DNA of 64,000 nucleotides from Spisula solida (GCA_947247005.1 OX365960.1:16643533-16707532), one strand, 5' to 3'; numbered from the stretch's first letter, positions 11,527-22,509 are shown. Translations and numbers: made by a program. The notes: generated by a model from the letters alone, not told the origin.

Positions 11527-11999
11527 ATTTAACCAGTCGCTTAATCTGCTCAGTAATGGGATCAATCTCGGCACTATATTGTTACTCTTTCATTTACTAG
11601 CGCGCAACGTCGCGTTCGTTCCGTGGCGTCACGAAAAACAACGACGTCGGGCATCTTGATAGACGTCGTATAGACACAAGTAAGTCGAAGAAAACCCGAT
11701 CAACCACCAGCTAATTTAGGATAGGACAACCTCACCCTCGGGCAAGGAATTGCAACCGGCGACTCTCATGTAATAAGAAGTCCGTCAGATCACGTGTTAA
11801 GGTGACGGATTATCACTAGTCACATGACCAGGTGTCCGATTATAGCTAAGTTCAATCGGCACCCCGTTAACTGGCAAATTTTGCCGGAAGTGACTGGATA
11901 AATGTCAATACAATCTCACAGTGCATTAATATGGCCATACTGTGCTAGTATTTATCTAATACTTTCACTGAAAATCTCGGTAAACGTCGTTAATAGTCA
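11527..11999. other. Intergenic DNA, relatively GC-richer, nothing recognised
   Basis: The segment 11600-11880 is less AT-rich than its surroundings and contains several CG dinucleotides, but no frame, hairpin or repeat partner was identified. Confidence 0.4.
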
Positions 12000-12429
12000 T
12001 TGCCGGAACTACGTTTAGAGACGTAAGACAACATTGATTGGTTCTAACAAATACTGTAATAGCTATTGCCGAAACTATTTTAGAACCGAAATACGACACT
12101 GATCCATTCTAACAAATACCTCAATAGCTATTACAATGACTACACTACTTTGGAAACCATAAAAAGTACATTCGTCATACTTAACTGGACACAGCGTATG
12201 GTAATTGCATGTTTGCGAAATCGTCTAATACGTATGTGATTTATTACCGCGACTTCTTCTCACCATTACGATGGCGATACATTGTGTTTATAACGTTGTT
12301 TTGAAAAGTGGCTGTTATAGTTCAATTTTGAACTCTGAGCCATGACCTATCGGACCATTTTGGCGGGTAGACCATAGTTTATCACGTTCGCATGTCATTA
12401 TTTAATGATGTGATTCTTACATATATCTC

Positions 12430-12515
12430 TTTGTTATCGAATTGCAGTTTAGTGCAGTCGGCAACGTCCAGGATTTCTGTTCCGAAGTTCGGTGGTTCAA
12501 ATTCCCAATTCGCTC
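12430..12515 (+). repeat. tRNA-like segment, possible SINE head
   Basis: GTTTAGTGCAGTCGGCAACGT resembles an A-box region and GGTGGTTCAAATTCCC about 45 bases later matches a B box well. It is followed by a T-rich stretch rather than a folded acceptor stem, so it is more likely a SINE head than a functional tRNA. It lies in the first insertion inside R1 copy b. Confidence 0.4.
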
Positions 12516-12828
12516 ATATTTTTAATTCTTAAGTATATAAACTAAAGTTTCTTTTTTTAATTAATCCATGAAAATGTGTTGATTCAATTTATTTTTCATT
12601 TTCACTTATAGTGATCGTCTCCATATTCCGAGTTTACTGGCAACCTGTATTGCGTTGATTAGCCGTCATAACATTCTACAATATACATGCAAGATCTAAA
12701 AATATTTTGAAGCATATAACAAATATGGCTTGTCACATACTGTTATAACACGGATATTGCAAGTTACATGCATTTATAAATTAAAACATGTGTAAATATA
12801 AATTAAAAAAAGAAAAAAATTTTTTTTT

Positions 12829-12911
12829 GTGAGATTCGAACTTGCCCTGGTCAGACATAAGATATTTTACAATGTATCAAGCGCTATACCGTCACGACCA
12901 TTCAGCCACAC
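12829..12911 (-). repeat. tRNA-like segment, minus strand, probable SINE head
   Basis: On the minus strand GTGGCTGAATGGTCGTGACG (A-box-like) is followed by CAAGTTCGAATCTCAC (B-box-like), then by an A-rich run (plus strand TTTTTTTTT at about 12819). This arrangement fits a short tRNA-derived SINE with an A-rich tail. The acceptor stem does not pair, arguing against a true tRNA. Confidence 0.45.
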
Positions 12912-13319
12912 GGAAATGTTGGATTTAATTATATTACTTATCTTTTCCATTAAACCTATACCAACCTATATCGATTAATGGTTAAAACTTTAAAAGTGCA
13001 GTCACGTCTCAATGCTCGAAATCCAACTATAGTAAACTGTTGTATCATAAAACGTACCGATTTATAGATGTGAAGTACACTTCGGTTACACCCGGTCAGT
13101 AATATATCGTGGACCTCGATACATCGAGCTTTATGATACTGTAACAGTATATTCCGATTCAGGATATAATACCAATGATGATTCATGCCAATTCCGTGAA
13201 ATATTACCAGTAATGATTTATCGCGGTTGAGGTTTTTAGTGACATATGTCTACGATTGCTCACCATCAAGATATATCAAAGTTAAATAGATCACACATTT
13301 CACGATTCTATGTGAATCC

Positions 13320-13865
13320 TTAAAGGGACTGCCTCACATATTGGTGTATTGCAAAAATAAAATAAAATTGTCAAATATTTGCTTAATTTTGGCATAGTTG
13401 GCTGTGTATCCCATAAACAACCACACTGACATCCAAAATAACTTAAGAAACTTTGGCATTTTGTAGTTATTTAGTATTTTTACATCATTAATTCTATAGG
13501 GTATTAATACCCTATAGAATAACAACTACTTTTACTTAAATTGACTGAAATTTGTTCGCATTTGATGAAAACGAATTTAAAAACGAACCAAATACCTCAC
13601 TGATGTTTATGCTGTAGTTTGTTGCTGTTACAGTTCGATCACGTGTGAATAACATAATTCACAAAGCATGTTGGAAGGAAACTTAGTGCTTTTTTACAAG
13701 AATAAACTACTCAGTGGGCGATATCGAGAGTGGTTAAAATTGCTTATTTGCACCAAATCTGTCAAAAAGCAACTGTCAGTGGCTTTCTATTACATCAATA
13801 CTTGGTAAGGTTAAAAATCACGATATACAAAATGTTTAGCCCAATCTGTGAGGCAACACCTTTAA
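13320..13865. mobile_element. TTAA-flanked MITE, copy 1
   Basis: The element is bounded by TTAA (13320-13323 and 13862-13865). It has imperfect inverted ends, AGGGACTGCCTCACATATTG on the left and the reverse complement of AGGTGTTGCCTCACAGATTG on the right. A second copy with the same architecture lies at 54996-55540. TTAA target duplication is typical of piggyBac-type transposons, but the ends do not start with the usual CCC, so assignment is tentative. It is inserted in repeat R1 and encodes no transposase. A perfect 30-base palindrome sits at 13491-13520. Confidence 0.85.
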
Positions 13866-13974
13866 CGTTACATCGCGTGTTTCGAGTTTTCATAATGAAC
13901 GATTTCGAACAGTTAACGATATTTACATATTCCGCGTAGTTTCGCGGTTCGTTCCTGTTATAACATTGACACTA

Positions 13975-14725
13975 TTCTATATTATAAGTACCCACGTGGT
14001 GTTACCGCTGTAACTTTTTTATTTTGTATTATTGTTACATGAAATTATGTGTACTTGGTATTGACTATCACAGGACTGGATAAATAAAGTTTTTTCTTCA
14101 AAATTAAATACAGCGGTTCATTGAACCATGAAACATCAAAAATTGTAAAATGGCCGAGAAATTAACGCGTTGGTGCAAATTAGTTTTATTTATGGTAAAT
14201 TTGAATTTTCGATTTATCGTCAAATTAAAAAACACACAAAATAATTCGATTTTTCACCAACATGGTGTTTTTTAACTTTAAACAATAGTTTTCATTGTTA
14301 TGGTCAAGGTGTGTTAACCATGTCCGAACTTGCATTTGTTATCCAAAGTCAATATTTCTAAACTAAAATTGGGCTTGTTCGAACCATTGATTTTTTTATT
14401 ACTGTGCCCGTGATAAGAACATAGACTTAAATCTGAACTGTATCAGCGCAGCGGGGCCATATGTGCATTAGCAACCTGATACATTAATCGTCCGATGAAC
14501 ACACGGTGTTATTGTGTGACTTTAGATTCTGCTGATGTCATCATTAGTTTATTTTGTTTGTGACAATTTTAATCAGATGTTAAAACATCGATTGTGTTGT
14601 CATTCCACACATCCAATTAACATATGTTTAAATTTTCAGCAAAATCAAACACGTATTGACCGAGCTATGGGCAAAAAACAAGTGCATACTTGTAAGTTTT
14701 TCCGAGTGTACTTTCTCCCTAACTT
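13975..14725. mobile_element. Unassigned insertion in repeat R1 (boundaries approximate)
   Basis: R1 copies a and c run directly from the equivalent of 13965 (TAACATTGA) to the equivalent of 14727 (AACGAACAAGG), so about 750 bases are extra here. No terminal inverted repeat, poly-A tail or target duplication was convincing. An 86-codon plus-strand frame (14535-14795) crosses the right boundary and is not considered coding. Confidence 0.45.
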
Positions 14726-15225
14726 AACGAACAAGGTTAATATGGCAGCGCATTCTGATTTTGTTAAACATACATGTATATCGCCGTTATTTTAGGTGCC
14801 ATTAATTTGTTTTTATGTCTCAGAAATATAAAATAATGGTCAAGTTATTGTCAATAACGGATTTAGTCTGACCCAATTATGCCGTAAATAGTTTATTTGA
14901 TATCCCGCGATTATTGTCGGCCTAGCGTTTATTTTATTGGTTGATTCATGATTGATCGAAACATTTGCTTAATTATAATTTTCCATAGAAATAGTGACTT
15001 CAATTTTGATACATGTTCCGCGGGTAATGAGTATTTATGAGTCTACCACTGTAATTTGGCGCCAAATGCTACTAGAATCGTACTTAAACATCAATATGAT
15101 ATTATCATTTTATTTACATCAAGAACAATAATAACATGAAAAGCTGACATTAGACAGAAAATGACATAAAAGCTGTCAAATTTCTGACATAAACCTATCC
15201 ATATTGCGGTTGTAAATCGTGTTTG

Positions 15226-16249
15226 GAAACATAGAGTCATTTAATCCAAAAGCAGTTTATCGGGTATTGAATGTGGGTTTACTTTAAGATATTTGATACT
15301 CTGTTGTAAATCAGTCGATACAAAATAAAACCCACATACAAACATTAAACGAAGCACCAGAGGACTGTACGTTCCTAGTTAGTCTCAGTCACTGCACGAA
15401 GCCACGCTTCTGTCGGTACATTATTTATGCAAACAATTTATCCGATCAAGAGATAGAGCAAACTAGCTCTTGAACTAAATATAAGATATAATTTAGTAGC
15501 TGTATATGTTATAATAAATCTATTTTGAAATAAAACACATTGACTGAAGGTATAATAGATGTTAACTACTTACATAATACAATCTACACCAAGTCACCGA
15601 GGAAATGAAAACAATACAAAAGTCCCCCACATTGTACCCACCAATGGTTTTCTAAAAATAAGGTCGATTTGTATCACCCTGATGTTCGATACACAACTGA
15701 CAACTAATTCACATTCATAAACAGAATGATCGGACAACCATGCTAATATCTTGGTTTGAAAATGTTTTGGCAACTATGTCTGGTTTTCCAGCATCGAAAT
15801 CTGAAACTCAATCGCGTCAATAACTTACTGGTGCATGTTTAGCATGCGCTTTTATTGCTGTCTTTGATTGCCCTATCAAATTTGGAGTAGGGTTTACTTG
15901 AGATCATCCTGGTGTTCTGTGTTTTATCAGCTTTACCTGTCCGTTGAGTAGTATTTTCTTCGTGATTTGATCCTTCGCTGAGTCAAATGAAAGATTAAAT
16001 AACAACATGCATTTTACTGAACTAAACACAATAGTGACACAAACAACGCTAATGATGTGGTAGAGAGACAAGTTAAAGAAAAAACATGATTTGAAGAACG
16101 CAAACAAGAACTAAAAGCTCAAACGGAAAAAATTGGAAGGACGTGTTTAAATATTACGTTGACAATAAGAATGATGATGACTTAGGAGAAGATAATGTTA
16201 ATGACAATATATATGATAGACGATGTTTTAAAAAAAGATAATATTAAGT
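15226..16249. other. Intergenic DNA, nothing recognised
   Basis: No domain-bearing frame or repeat partner detected. A 67-codon minus-strand frame at 15904-16107 is hydrophobic but otherwise featureless. Confidence 0.4.
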
Positions 16250-16400
16250 CATACAGGGACGGCAGCACTTAGCCTAACCAGCCGAGCTAAGAAAACATAA
16301 AAAACACGCAAGGTACAATGCCCACCTGAACCAGCCGAGCACTGAAAACATAAAAACATAAAAGGCACAATGCCCAACTAAACAAGTAATAATCTTCCAA
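16250..16400 (+). repeat. Dispersed repeat R5, copy a, partly tandem
   Basis: The word series GGACGGCAGCACTTA, CAGCCGAGC, GAAAACATAAAAA, GCACAATGCC is shared with 26630-26710 and, inverted, with 46225-46345, 52920-53040 and 55715-55770. Here the second half (CAGCCGAGC to CAATGCCCA) is present twice, at about 16278 and 16335. Confidence 0.65.
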
Positions 16401-17815
16401 GATAATGTCCAAGATAATACAAATTCAAATATTGATAAATACATATAACATTGATGATGATGACACTAAACAAGAAAACTAACTACATGACCAAGCAATA
16501 AATATAGGAGACATCATGTAGTATATTAATGTTTATTGACGAAACGTATACGTAATTACTTGTATGTATGTCTATCGATATTTTCACCTTCTTTAGAATA
16601 TTGTAAGACATATTTTACAAAGTTATGAATATTTTAGTTTAAATTAAAACTCCATAAATAGTATAGTACATACTGTCAAGAATAACGTAGGTCGATAAAG
16701 CTCAACTCGACCATTAACGCTAAATGTTCCAATCCCATGTAATTCGAGATGGAAAAAAAACATTACTTGACATCCTAAAAATTACTTTGGTGACATAAAT
16801 TTACCTTAACAACATCAATTGAAGTGAGGTTTTAAGGGAGTTTTGATGTGATGGTTTCCAACAAAACAAATTAATGATATTACACACTCCACGGTTAATT
16901 ATATCGGATTGAACGTAAATAATCAAATATTAACATATCAAGCTTAACATCAATATAATTATACGAAAATTGATTTTAGTTGTCAGAGAAATCGAAGCAA
17001 ATACAAATGTCCATGAATCTTGGTTATTCCGTTAAAACACAAGGTGACCCGTTTGACATATCATAGGTACTAACTATTTCTAAACTTCTAAAAAAGTCAC
17101 CTTGTGAGGCTTTCCATACTGTGCAATCATAGATATATGTAAATAGTTCAGGAATTCACCCAAACCAATAAAAACCGGAAGTAGATCTTTGTTTGATCCC
17201 GGATAATGATTGAGCTGATTCAATCCTGAGCCGAGTTCATCTCAATTACTTCACATGTTAGAAAAATCTGTTAAGATCACAAACTCACGCTATATTAATA
17301 TCCAAGCTAGTCCCAGAACAACTTTCCTTGAATTATGAGGGTTTACACTGCCAATACAGTTTATTGTATACATTGTGCAAGGACGTCGCGTAGTAATTTC
17401 CTACTAAAATCATTTGGGAATTTCAAACTGTCTGCAACAGTATAATCCGTTTTCTATTGTCGTTATACACATTTCTGTTTTTGTATTTTTTTGAACGATT
17501 TTAAGGATTCAGCAGCCATTTGCAGTGTTTTCGTAAAAAAAGTCCGGCGACGTACGTATAGAACTATGCGATGCTTTCTGACTAACCTTACAAAGGACAA
17601 TGTACGAGTGCCAGATTCTAAACTTGAGGAATCGTCCAACGCCCGTATTCCATAGAAGTCAAAAAAGAGGTATTGCACGTGCACCTTGGTTAATATGAAA
17701 AACTTATTACAACTGGTAGACGAAATTAAAATGTTCCAAAAGCGACAACAATCATGGTAAAAATCGTAAAATTATGTCAAGTTAGCAAAGATTATATTTT
17801 CAGTAAGATCCCACC
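16401..17815. other. Intergenic DNA with one short inverted repeat
   Basis: CACAAGGTGAC at 17038-17048 pairs perfectly with GTCACCTTGTG at 17096-17106 across a 47-base loop. A 73-codon minus-strand frame at 17463-17684 is rich in Lys and Arg near its end but matches nothing I recognise. No other structure was seen. Confidence 0.4.
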
Positions 17816-17848
17816 GCATACGTGGGGTGTTCCATATGTTTTGTCATT
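17816..17848 (+). repeat. Left member of an inverted word pair
   Basis: GGGGTGTTCCATATG with its flanks recurs in inverted orientation at 18706-18738, about 30 positions with a few mismatches. The right member lies within block B'. The pair could be ends of an eroded element of about 920 bases, but no target duplication is visible. Confidence 0.35.
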
Positions 17849-18005
17849 TGGGTCACAAATAAAAAAATTTCGTTGATATCTTTAAATTTTTAAACATTTC
17901 TAGAACCATCAAGATTTCCGCGATATTTCGTGAAAAAATCAATAAAATTTAATTACCGGAATGTTGTTTCTGTTGTCTTTTCAAAGGACTAGTAATAGAC
18001 ACTGC

Positions 18006-19326
18006 GACTTTGTTCGAATAACTGTCGATTAAAACTTCCTTTCGGGAAATATTCTTATTCTACAACTATCATACCGTAAATATTGTAAATTCCTTCGATA
18101 AAAACATGATTTGCTGTACTTGATTGCCATTTTTAACAAAATAAGAGCATTTCAAAGTCGCAAAAATAAGTGTCAAAATTAGTCAAAAAAGTATGCTACT
18201 TTTCACTGAAAATTTTCGATTAGTTTAATTGATTGAAATTTGACATATCATACAGGTATGTAAGCCATTGACCATCAACATTGATTTTTGGAAAGAATTT
18301 GCGATCAAAGTATAATTGATATGAAGTTATCGGTGCGTAAAACAACAAGCATCATTTGGTATTAATTAGAGTGATCTCCCTTGTTTTGACCGTCTTACTC
18401 GTAGACAACAAATAATTTCATTTTGATTTAAAGTTCTAATGGAAGTATAAGGGTCCAGTTATCGTATCTTATGTTGCAGTTTAAAGAATACTGACATTTA
18501 CTTTTCTAAACAACTACTGCAAAGATGACACAAATTTAGCTTAAAATTAACATAAGGCCAGTGTACTCGAGCATACCCTCTTCTAAGTTCAATAAATTAC
18601 TTTATTGTTGATGAAAGGCTATGTAATAGATATAGAATAGAAACATGCACCTTTTAGACAGTCATCGTAGAATCCTTCTAAATATTGCCATAGAAAAATG
18701 CAAAGGACAGTGACAATACATATGGAACACCCCCCGTATTCACATCAGTGCGCCGTTTTGCCCAAAAACTTACTTAAACAATCGTTTCAATTTGTCTATA
18801 TTGTACCCGGATGTTTGATTGACATTTTTACTACAGAAGTAAAGAAATGTACGCAAACTATTGTGAGATTTACTTCCCTTGGCGTGTTGTCAGTGGTATT
18901 AGGTCCGTCTAAGATGTGGCGTACAGTTTGACTGCATTGATTATTTAACGTAGATCCTTCGTGAATATTTTAACGATAAATGATAATGCAATATGTTTAT
19001 AAAGGATTATTCCATCAAAGTATGTTTAGTTTGTGGAAAAATATGTTGGTGTTTGTGCTATTTTTGTGCAATATGATTCTTATCCCACCGGATTGGGTCC
19101 TTCAAGGATAACAAAAGGCAGTTTTTATTCATACAGTTTCCGTTTGCATATTTTCTCCTTTTATAGTAACATTTAATTTTCTGGACCTATATGACGAAGA
19201 TGATGACGTCAGTGTTGTTCCGGTCGTTGAGGTAGACTTTTGTCTGAAGTTATTTGAAACCGCACGCGAAGGATTTGCCGCAAACGGTCCTGTCTTACAT
19301 CGACAAATCACACGCTGAAATGTTCG
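18006..19326. repeat. Segmental duplication block B', right copy
   Basis: This is the parental copy of 8961-10281, still joined to the complete receptor gene. It starts in unique DNA at 18006 and its right edge (TCG at 19324-19326) lies inside the receptor coding region. It includes the 3' flank of the receptor. A plus-strand 77-codon frame in it (18698-18931, also present unchanged in block B) is antisense to the likely 3' UTR. Confidence 0.92.
18601..18606 (-). promoter_or_regulatory. Possible polyadenylation signal for the receptor gene
   Basis: On the minus strand this reads AATAAA, about 520 bases downstream of the stop codon. Another AATAAA-like word overlaps the stop codon itself (TGAATAAAAAC) and is less likely to be used. 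Which signal is used cannot be decided from sequence. Confidence 0.3.
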
Positions 19327-20343
19327 GCGAAACTTACTGCTGAAATATGAGTATAATAGGAAGTTTACGGAGGCATTAATTTGAACCAAAAGGTTGCAAA
19401 TATTCCCTGCTATTTTAATAAAATCCCTTGGGTAGCTGTACCCCGTTGCATTCACATACGTCCGATAAATCAACAATACGGCCTGTGGTGTTTGGCACAC
19501 TAAAAAAATCAAAACTACTGATATTAACATCATGGTCACTCGTTGTTGTTCACGAGATTGCTTTAAAGCTTCACCCGTAACCCGAGATTGTGACAGTTCC
19601 TGTCTTTTTCTGTTGGCTTCCCATACAGTTTTTAAAAGCAGGCTGTTGAATAAAGCCAGCAATATCAAAGGTGTAAACGTAAATATTGCAACATACCACC
19701 AATAGTACCCAAATTGATAGCTTGTTGTGTTCGCAAACTCCGTAGATTCGCACGAGAAATGCCATGCACCTTCCGTCCCATTGGAATACACTTTGTTAAT
19801 TTCAGTTTCAAAGAATTCAGGGAATGTGTTAGCTAAGCAAGACACAAAGATTACACAAATGGCAACTTTTGCCTTTTTTACAGTGCACCATGCTTTTCCC
19901 CTCATTGGCATCCGTACGGCTATGTAACGCTCCAGAGTGAAGCAAGCTGTCAACCACACAGCTGTGTTTCCGAACAAATCTGAAAACACCCGAGCATAAG
20001 GAATGTAACGAAATGCTTCCTCCGGTAAGTCTTTGTTTGAACAATGAATGAAAGATAAGGTCAGAGTAACTAGTAAATACAATGAATCGCAGAACGCAAG
20101 ACACATCAAATACACATTCGTAGATGTTCGCATCTTTGGATTCACTAAGACCACAATATTGAAAAAGTTCCCCACTATACCACATGTGACGAAAAATGGA
20201 ACGAGATATTTCTGGACCACTAAACGTGTAATTATTAGGCTCGGCGACGCGTCATCATCATCCGTGTTTTTACTTTCGTTGGTAAAAATGATAAATGTGT
20301 CACTAGTATTCAATAGATCCTCCTGAAAATAAATTCGTTCCAT
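19129..20343 (-). CDS. FMRFamide-receptor-like class A GPCR, intron-less coding region
   Basis: The 404-residue protein has an N-terminal tail of about 44 residues with N-glycosylation sites (N12, N22), then seven membrane segments at about 45-68, 76-99, 115-137, 157-175, 211-238, 268-293 and 306-333. Class A landmarks are N59 in TM1 (GN), D86 in TM2 (LAFCD), ERY 138-140 after TM3, P225 in TM5, and CQTP 283-286 in place of CWxP. NASVNFLLYS replaces NPxxY in TM7. The last two variants and the overall pattern match invertebrate FMRFamide/neuropeptide-type receptors as I know them; the ligand is inferred only to that class. There is no Cys at the usual TM3 start; C101 and C198 (extracellular loop 2) may pair. 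The tail has C347/C349 as possible palmitoylation sites, a Ser/Thr run at 370-384 suited to receptor phosphorylation, and a C-terminal TETV that resembles a PDZ ligand. It is predicted to act at the plasma membrane through G proteins. No frameshift or stop interrupts it. Confidence 0.93.
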   Translation of the reverse strand: MERIYFQEDLLNTSDTFIIFTNESKNTDDDDASPSLIITRLVVQKYLVPFFVTCGIVGNFFNIVVLVNPKMRTSTNVYLMCLAFCDSLYLLVTLTLSFIHCSNKDLPEEAFRYIPYARVFSDLFGNTAVWLTACFTLERYIAVRMPMRGKAWCTVKKAKVAICVIFVSCLANTFPEFFETEINKVYSNGTEGAWHFSCESTEFANTTSYQFGYYWWYVAIFTFTPLILLALFNSLLLKTVWEANRKRQELSQSRVTGEALKQSREQQRVTMMLISVVLIFLVCQTPQAVLLIYRTYVNATGYSYPRDFIKIAGNICNLLVQINASVNFLLYSYFSSKFRRTFQRVICRCKTGPFAANPSRAVSNNFRQKSTSTTGTTLTSSSSSYRSRKLNVTIKGENMQTETV

Positions 20344-20351
20344 TATGGCAT
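20341..20351 (-). promoter_or_regulatory. Two-codon upstream ORF overlapping the receptor start
   Basis: On the minus strand the sequence is ATGCCATAATGG. An upstream ATG (20351) opens a frame of Met-Pro followed by TAA, and the last base of that TAA is the first base of the receptor ATG. The receptor ATG has A at -3 and G at +4, a strong context; the upstream one has G at -3. Whether it is transcribed is unknown. Confidence 0.45.
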
Positions 20352-20354
20352 TCC

Positions 20355-20364
20355 TTCTGTAAAT
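20355..20364 (-). other. Possible splice acceptor in the receptor 5' UTR
   Basis: On the minus strand the receptor start is preceded by CATTTACAG/AAGG about 14 bases upstream, a fair match to an acceptor. If used, the coding exon would be preceded by a 5' UTR intron and the upstream ORF would remain in the mRNA. There is no corroborating donor that I can assign. Confidence 0.3.
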
Positions 20365-20473
20365 GCTGAAAATATTTTCACTCGTCAGGTTGTAAGTACA
20401 TTTAACAATTATGTTTCAAATTTACTGACAAATCCTTGCCAATAATGTCACTAGTAAGATTCTTCAAAACTTG

Positions 20474-20491
20474 CTGACATATATATGTCAG
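20474..20491. promoter_or_regulatory. 18-base perfect palindrome with TATATA core
   Basis: CTGACATATATATGTCAG is a perfect palindrome about 130 bases upstream of the receptor ATG. The TATATA core could serve as a TATA-like element for the receptor gene, but this is positional inference only. Confidence 0.3.
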
Positions 20492-22499
20492 TGGAAGTCG
20501 TCACAATTTAGCATCGACATGTCTCATGCAACAATTAATTCAAACTCATAAATCCATTGTTATTTATTAGTATTTATTTTTAACACATATGGACATCACA
20601 CAGCCAAGATTATTCACTTTATACATCATTCGGCCCTCACACTTTCCTCTTCGCGGAGGGTGTTGGGAAAGGCCGGTTCGGTATTAAATACATTATATAT
20701 TGCATAAAGTTCATTAGCATTTGAGCATTCAGATATGCATGATGTTATTACGGTTGCGTTTGCACATGTTCAGGAAAGTCTGCAGACATAATATTTCGTC
20801 AAATAGCATGTGATTTATGACACACAAATATAATTTCCTGTTATGCTGTCATCTGAATACAAGATATCAAAAAATAGACTGAAACTTCAGTACCAAATGT
20901 CACATATAACTCTGTGGAGTGTTATCCGTAAAAGATAAAAACTATGTTCACATGGCACTTTTGGCTCATATAATATATGAATTGCTTTAATGCCTACACC
21001 ATAACCTTCTTACGCCTTTTCATTAAGCATGTCAAACAGCCATTGTCCAATGTAACATAGAATTCCAATTACCCAAGTGCCCATCCCTGGCGAACAGTAT
21101 GTTTCAACAGATCATTTAAATCGTACATTTGTAGAATCAAATCATTTTTGTTTGGTGTTTAATTATTTCCGCATTTCACCGGCATCGCGTAGGTTGTACT
21201 TTCTCTCTATGGATTGTTTTTATAAGCCGTTTTTATAATTATACTGATGTAATCCTCATTCCAAATTTGTTCTCGTAAAAGGGCAATCCTAAAAGCTGTC
21301 GGTCGTCAATTAGTTCCAGAACATGTAGATAGCATTTTAGAACTCCAACAAGTTTATAGCTTCAAGTTAAATCAACGCCTTTAGAAATGTTATCGTTATT
21401 CACCGAACGTGTTATAAAATATGTCTTGATTACACCGACTTTTATGTATACACGAGACATACGATACACCGAAACTAGGCGCATATGTTTGCTGTTTATT
21501 CCTCCGTCAATTCATGGTGAATACACATGCAGATCTTCTCTATTTACACATGAACATAATACCTTGTGGTATTTATCTAAGCCGTGAACGTAGGATAATC
21601 GCAAACAATTAGTAAGTTCCTTTGAAAACGAGTCAGAAATCGACCAGTCCAGTCTGGACATAACTTCATTCGCATTTATTCTATTCAAATGCAAACACGA
21701 CAATAGCAAATAACTCGATTGTGCAATAGATGAGTCTACGAGTGTCCTCTACAAAACGTTGGGTGTCATTTTTTCCATACTGTCATCTGGTGATAAATCA
21801 AAACGGTGCTCACACATTTAATAAACTCCACTATAACGAAGCTGAAATAGACAAAATGGAACTGATATAATATTACGGACAAGAACAAAATAACTATCAA
21901 TCAAGAAACAATGCATATGTACATGTGTACGCATTCGAACACGCGATCTGTGTTCGAATTGTGTGGTTTTCTATTGATTAAAATGTAGTATCTGATGACA
22001 ATACATCGCCTATTTACGCTTATTGGGCTATTGGTGTAATCGTTTTTCAGTTCGGTGATACTGAATTGTACATAACGGTATTAATGTACGAGTACGTGTA
22101 CTTTTAACTTTTTCTAAGTCACTCTATCAAATGAATGTAGGTGTCTTAGTACAAAGCAGAATATTGAACACGATATCACAAATATAAAAGACTTGCATTT
22201 GAAATAAATCCTGTAACCTTGAATTACTGAATTGCCCTGATAAGAAGATGTTGCAACTCGTTGAAATATTCACGCATATATCTGCATTATTTAAAACGCG
22301 TTCGCAAGAACTGATTTGTGTTTTACTATATGGGTACCGCTATATGTGTAACCATCTCAATTGTAGTAATGCTTTCTCACTCTCCTGTAGGTTAATATAA
22401 AAGAATGGGTGTTACAACGAGTATAGTCTGGGTTATAAGTCAGTGTTCCGCATGGTACATGTATGTTCTGTTCTTACAATTACTTTCGCCCATTGAGAA
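20492..22499. other. Upstream flank of the receptor gene, nothing recognised
   Basis: No second coding exon, repeat partner or hairpin was found. Two opposite-strand frames of 65-66 codons around 21387-21709 overlap each other and show no domain. Confidence 0.4.
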
Positions 22500-22509
22500 G
22501 TTGTCAGCT

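Larger units (their letters stand above)
12000..15225 (+). repeat. Dispersed repeat R1, copy b, broken by insertions
   Basis: The outer parts align to 2090-3285 and, inverted, to 61455-62405. Comparison with the uninterrupted copy at 61-62 kb shows three insertions. One lies roughly at 12330-13080, containing two tRNA-like segments. One is the TTAA element at 13320-13865. One is an unassigned segment of about 750 bases between roughly 13975 and 14725. R1 landmarks resume at 14727 (AACGAACAAGG) and continue to ATGACATAAAAGCTGTCAAA at 15161. No coding capacity remains. Confidence 0.75.

Noticed and set aside
17816..18740. Inverted GGGGTGTTCCATATG pair as ends of a 0.9-kb transposon
   Set aside because: Similarity stops within about 30 bases, no target duplication is visible, and the pair could be two independent short repeats; kept only as a weak repeat note.
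19571..20326. Several ORFs of 64-118 codons overlapping the receptor on both strands
   Set aside because: They are other-frame shadows of the intact receptor coding region.
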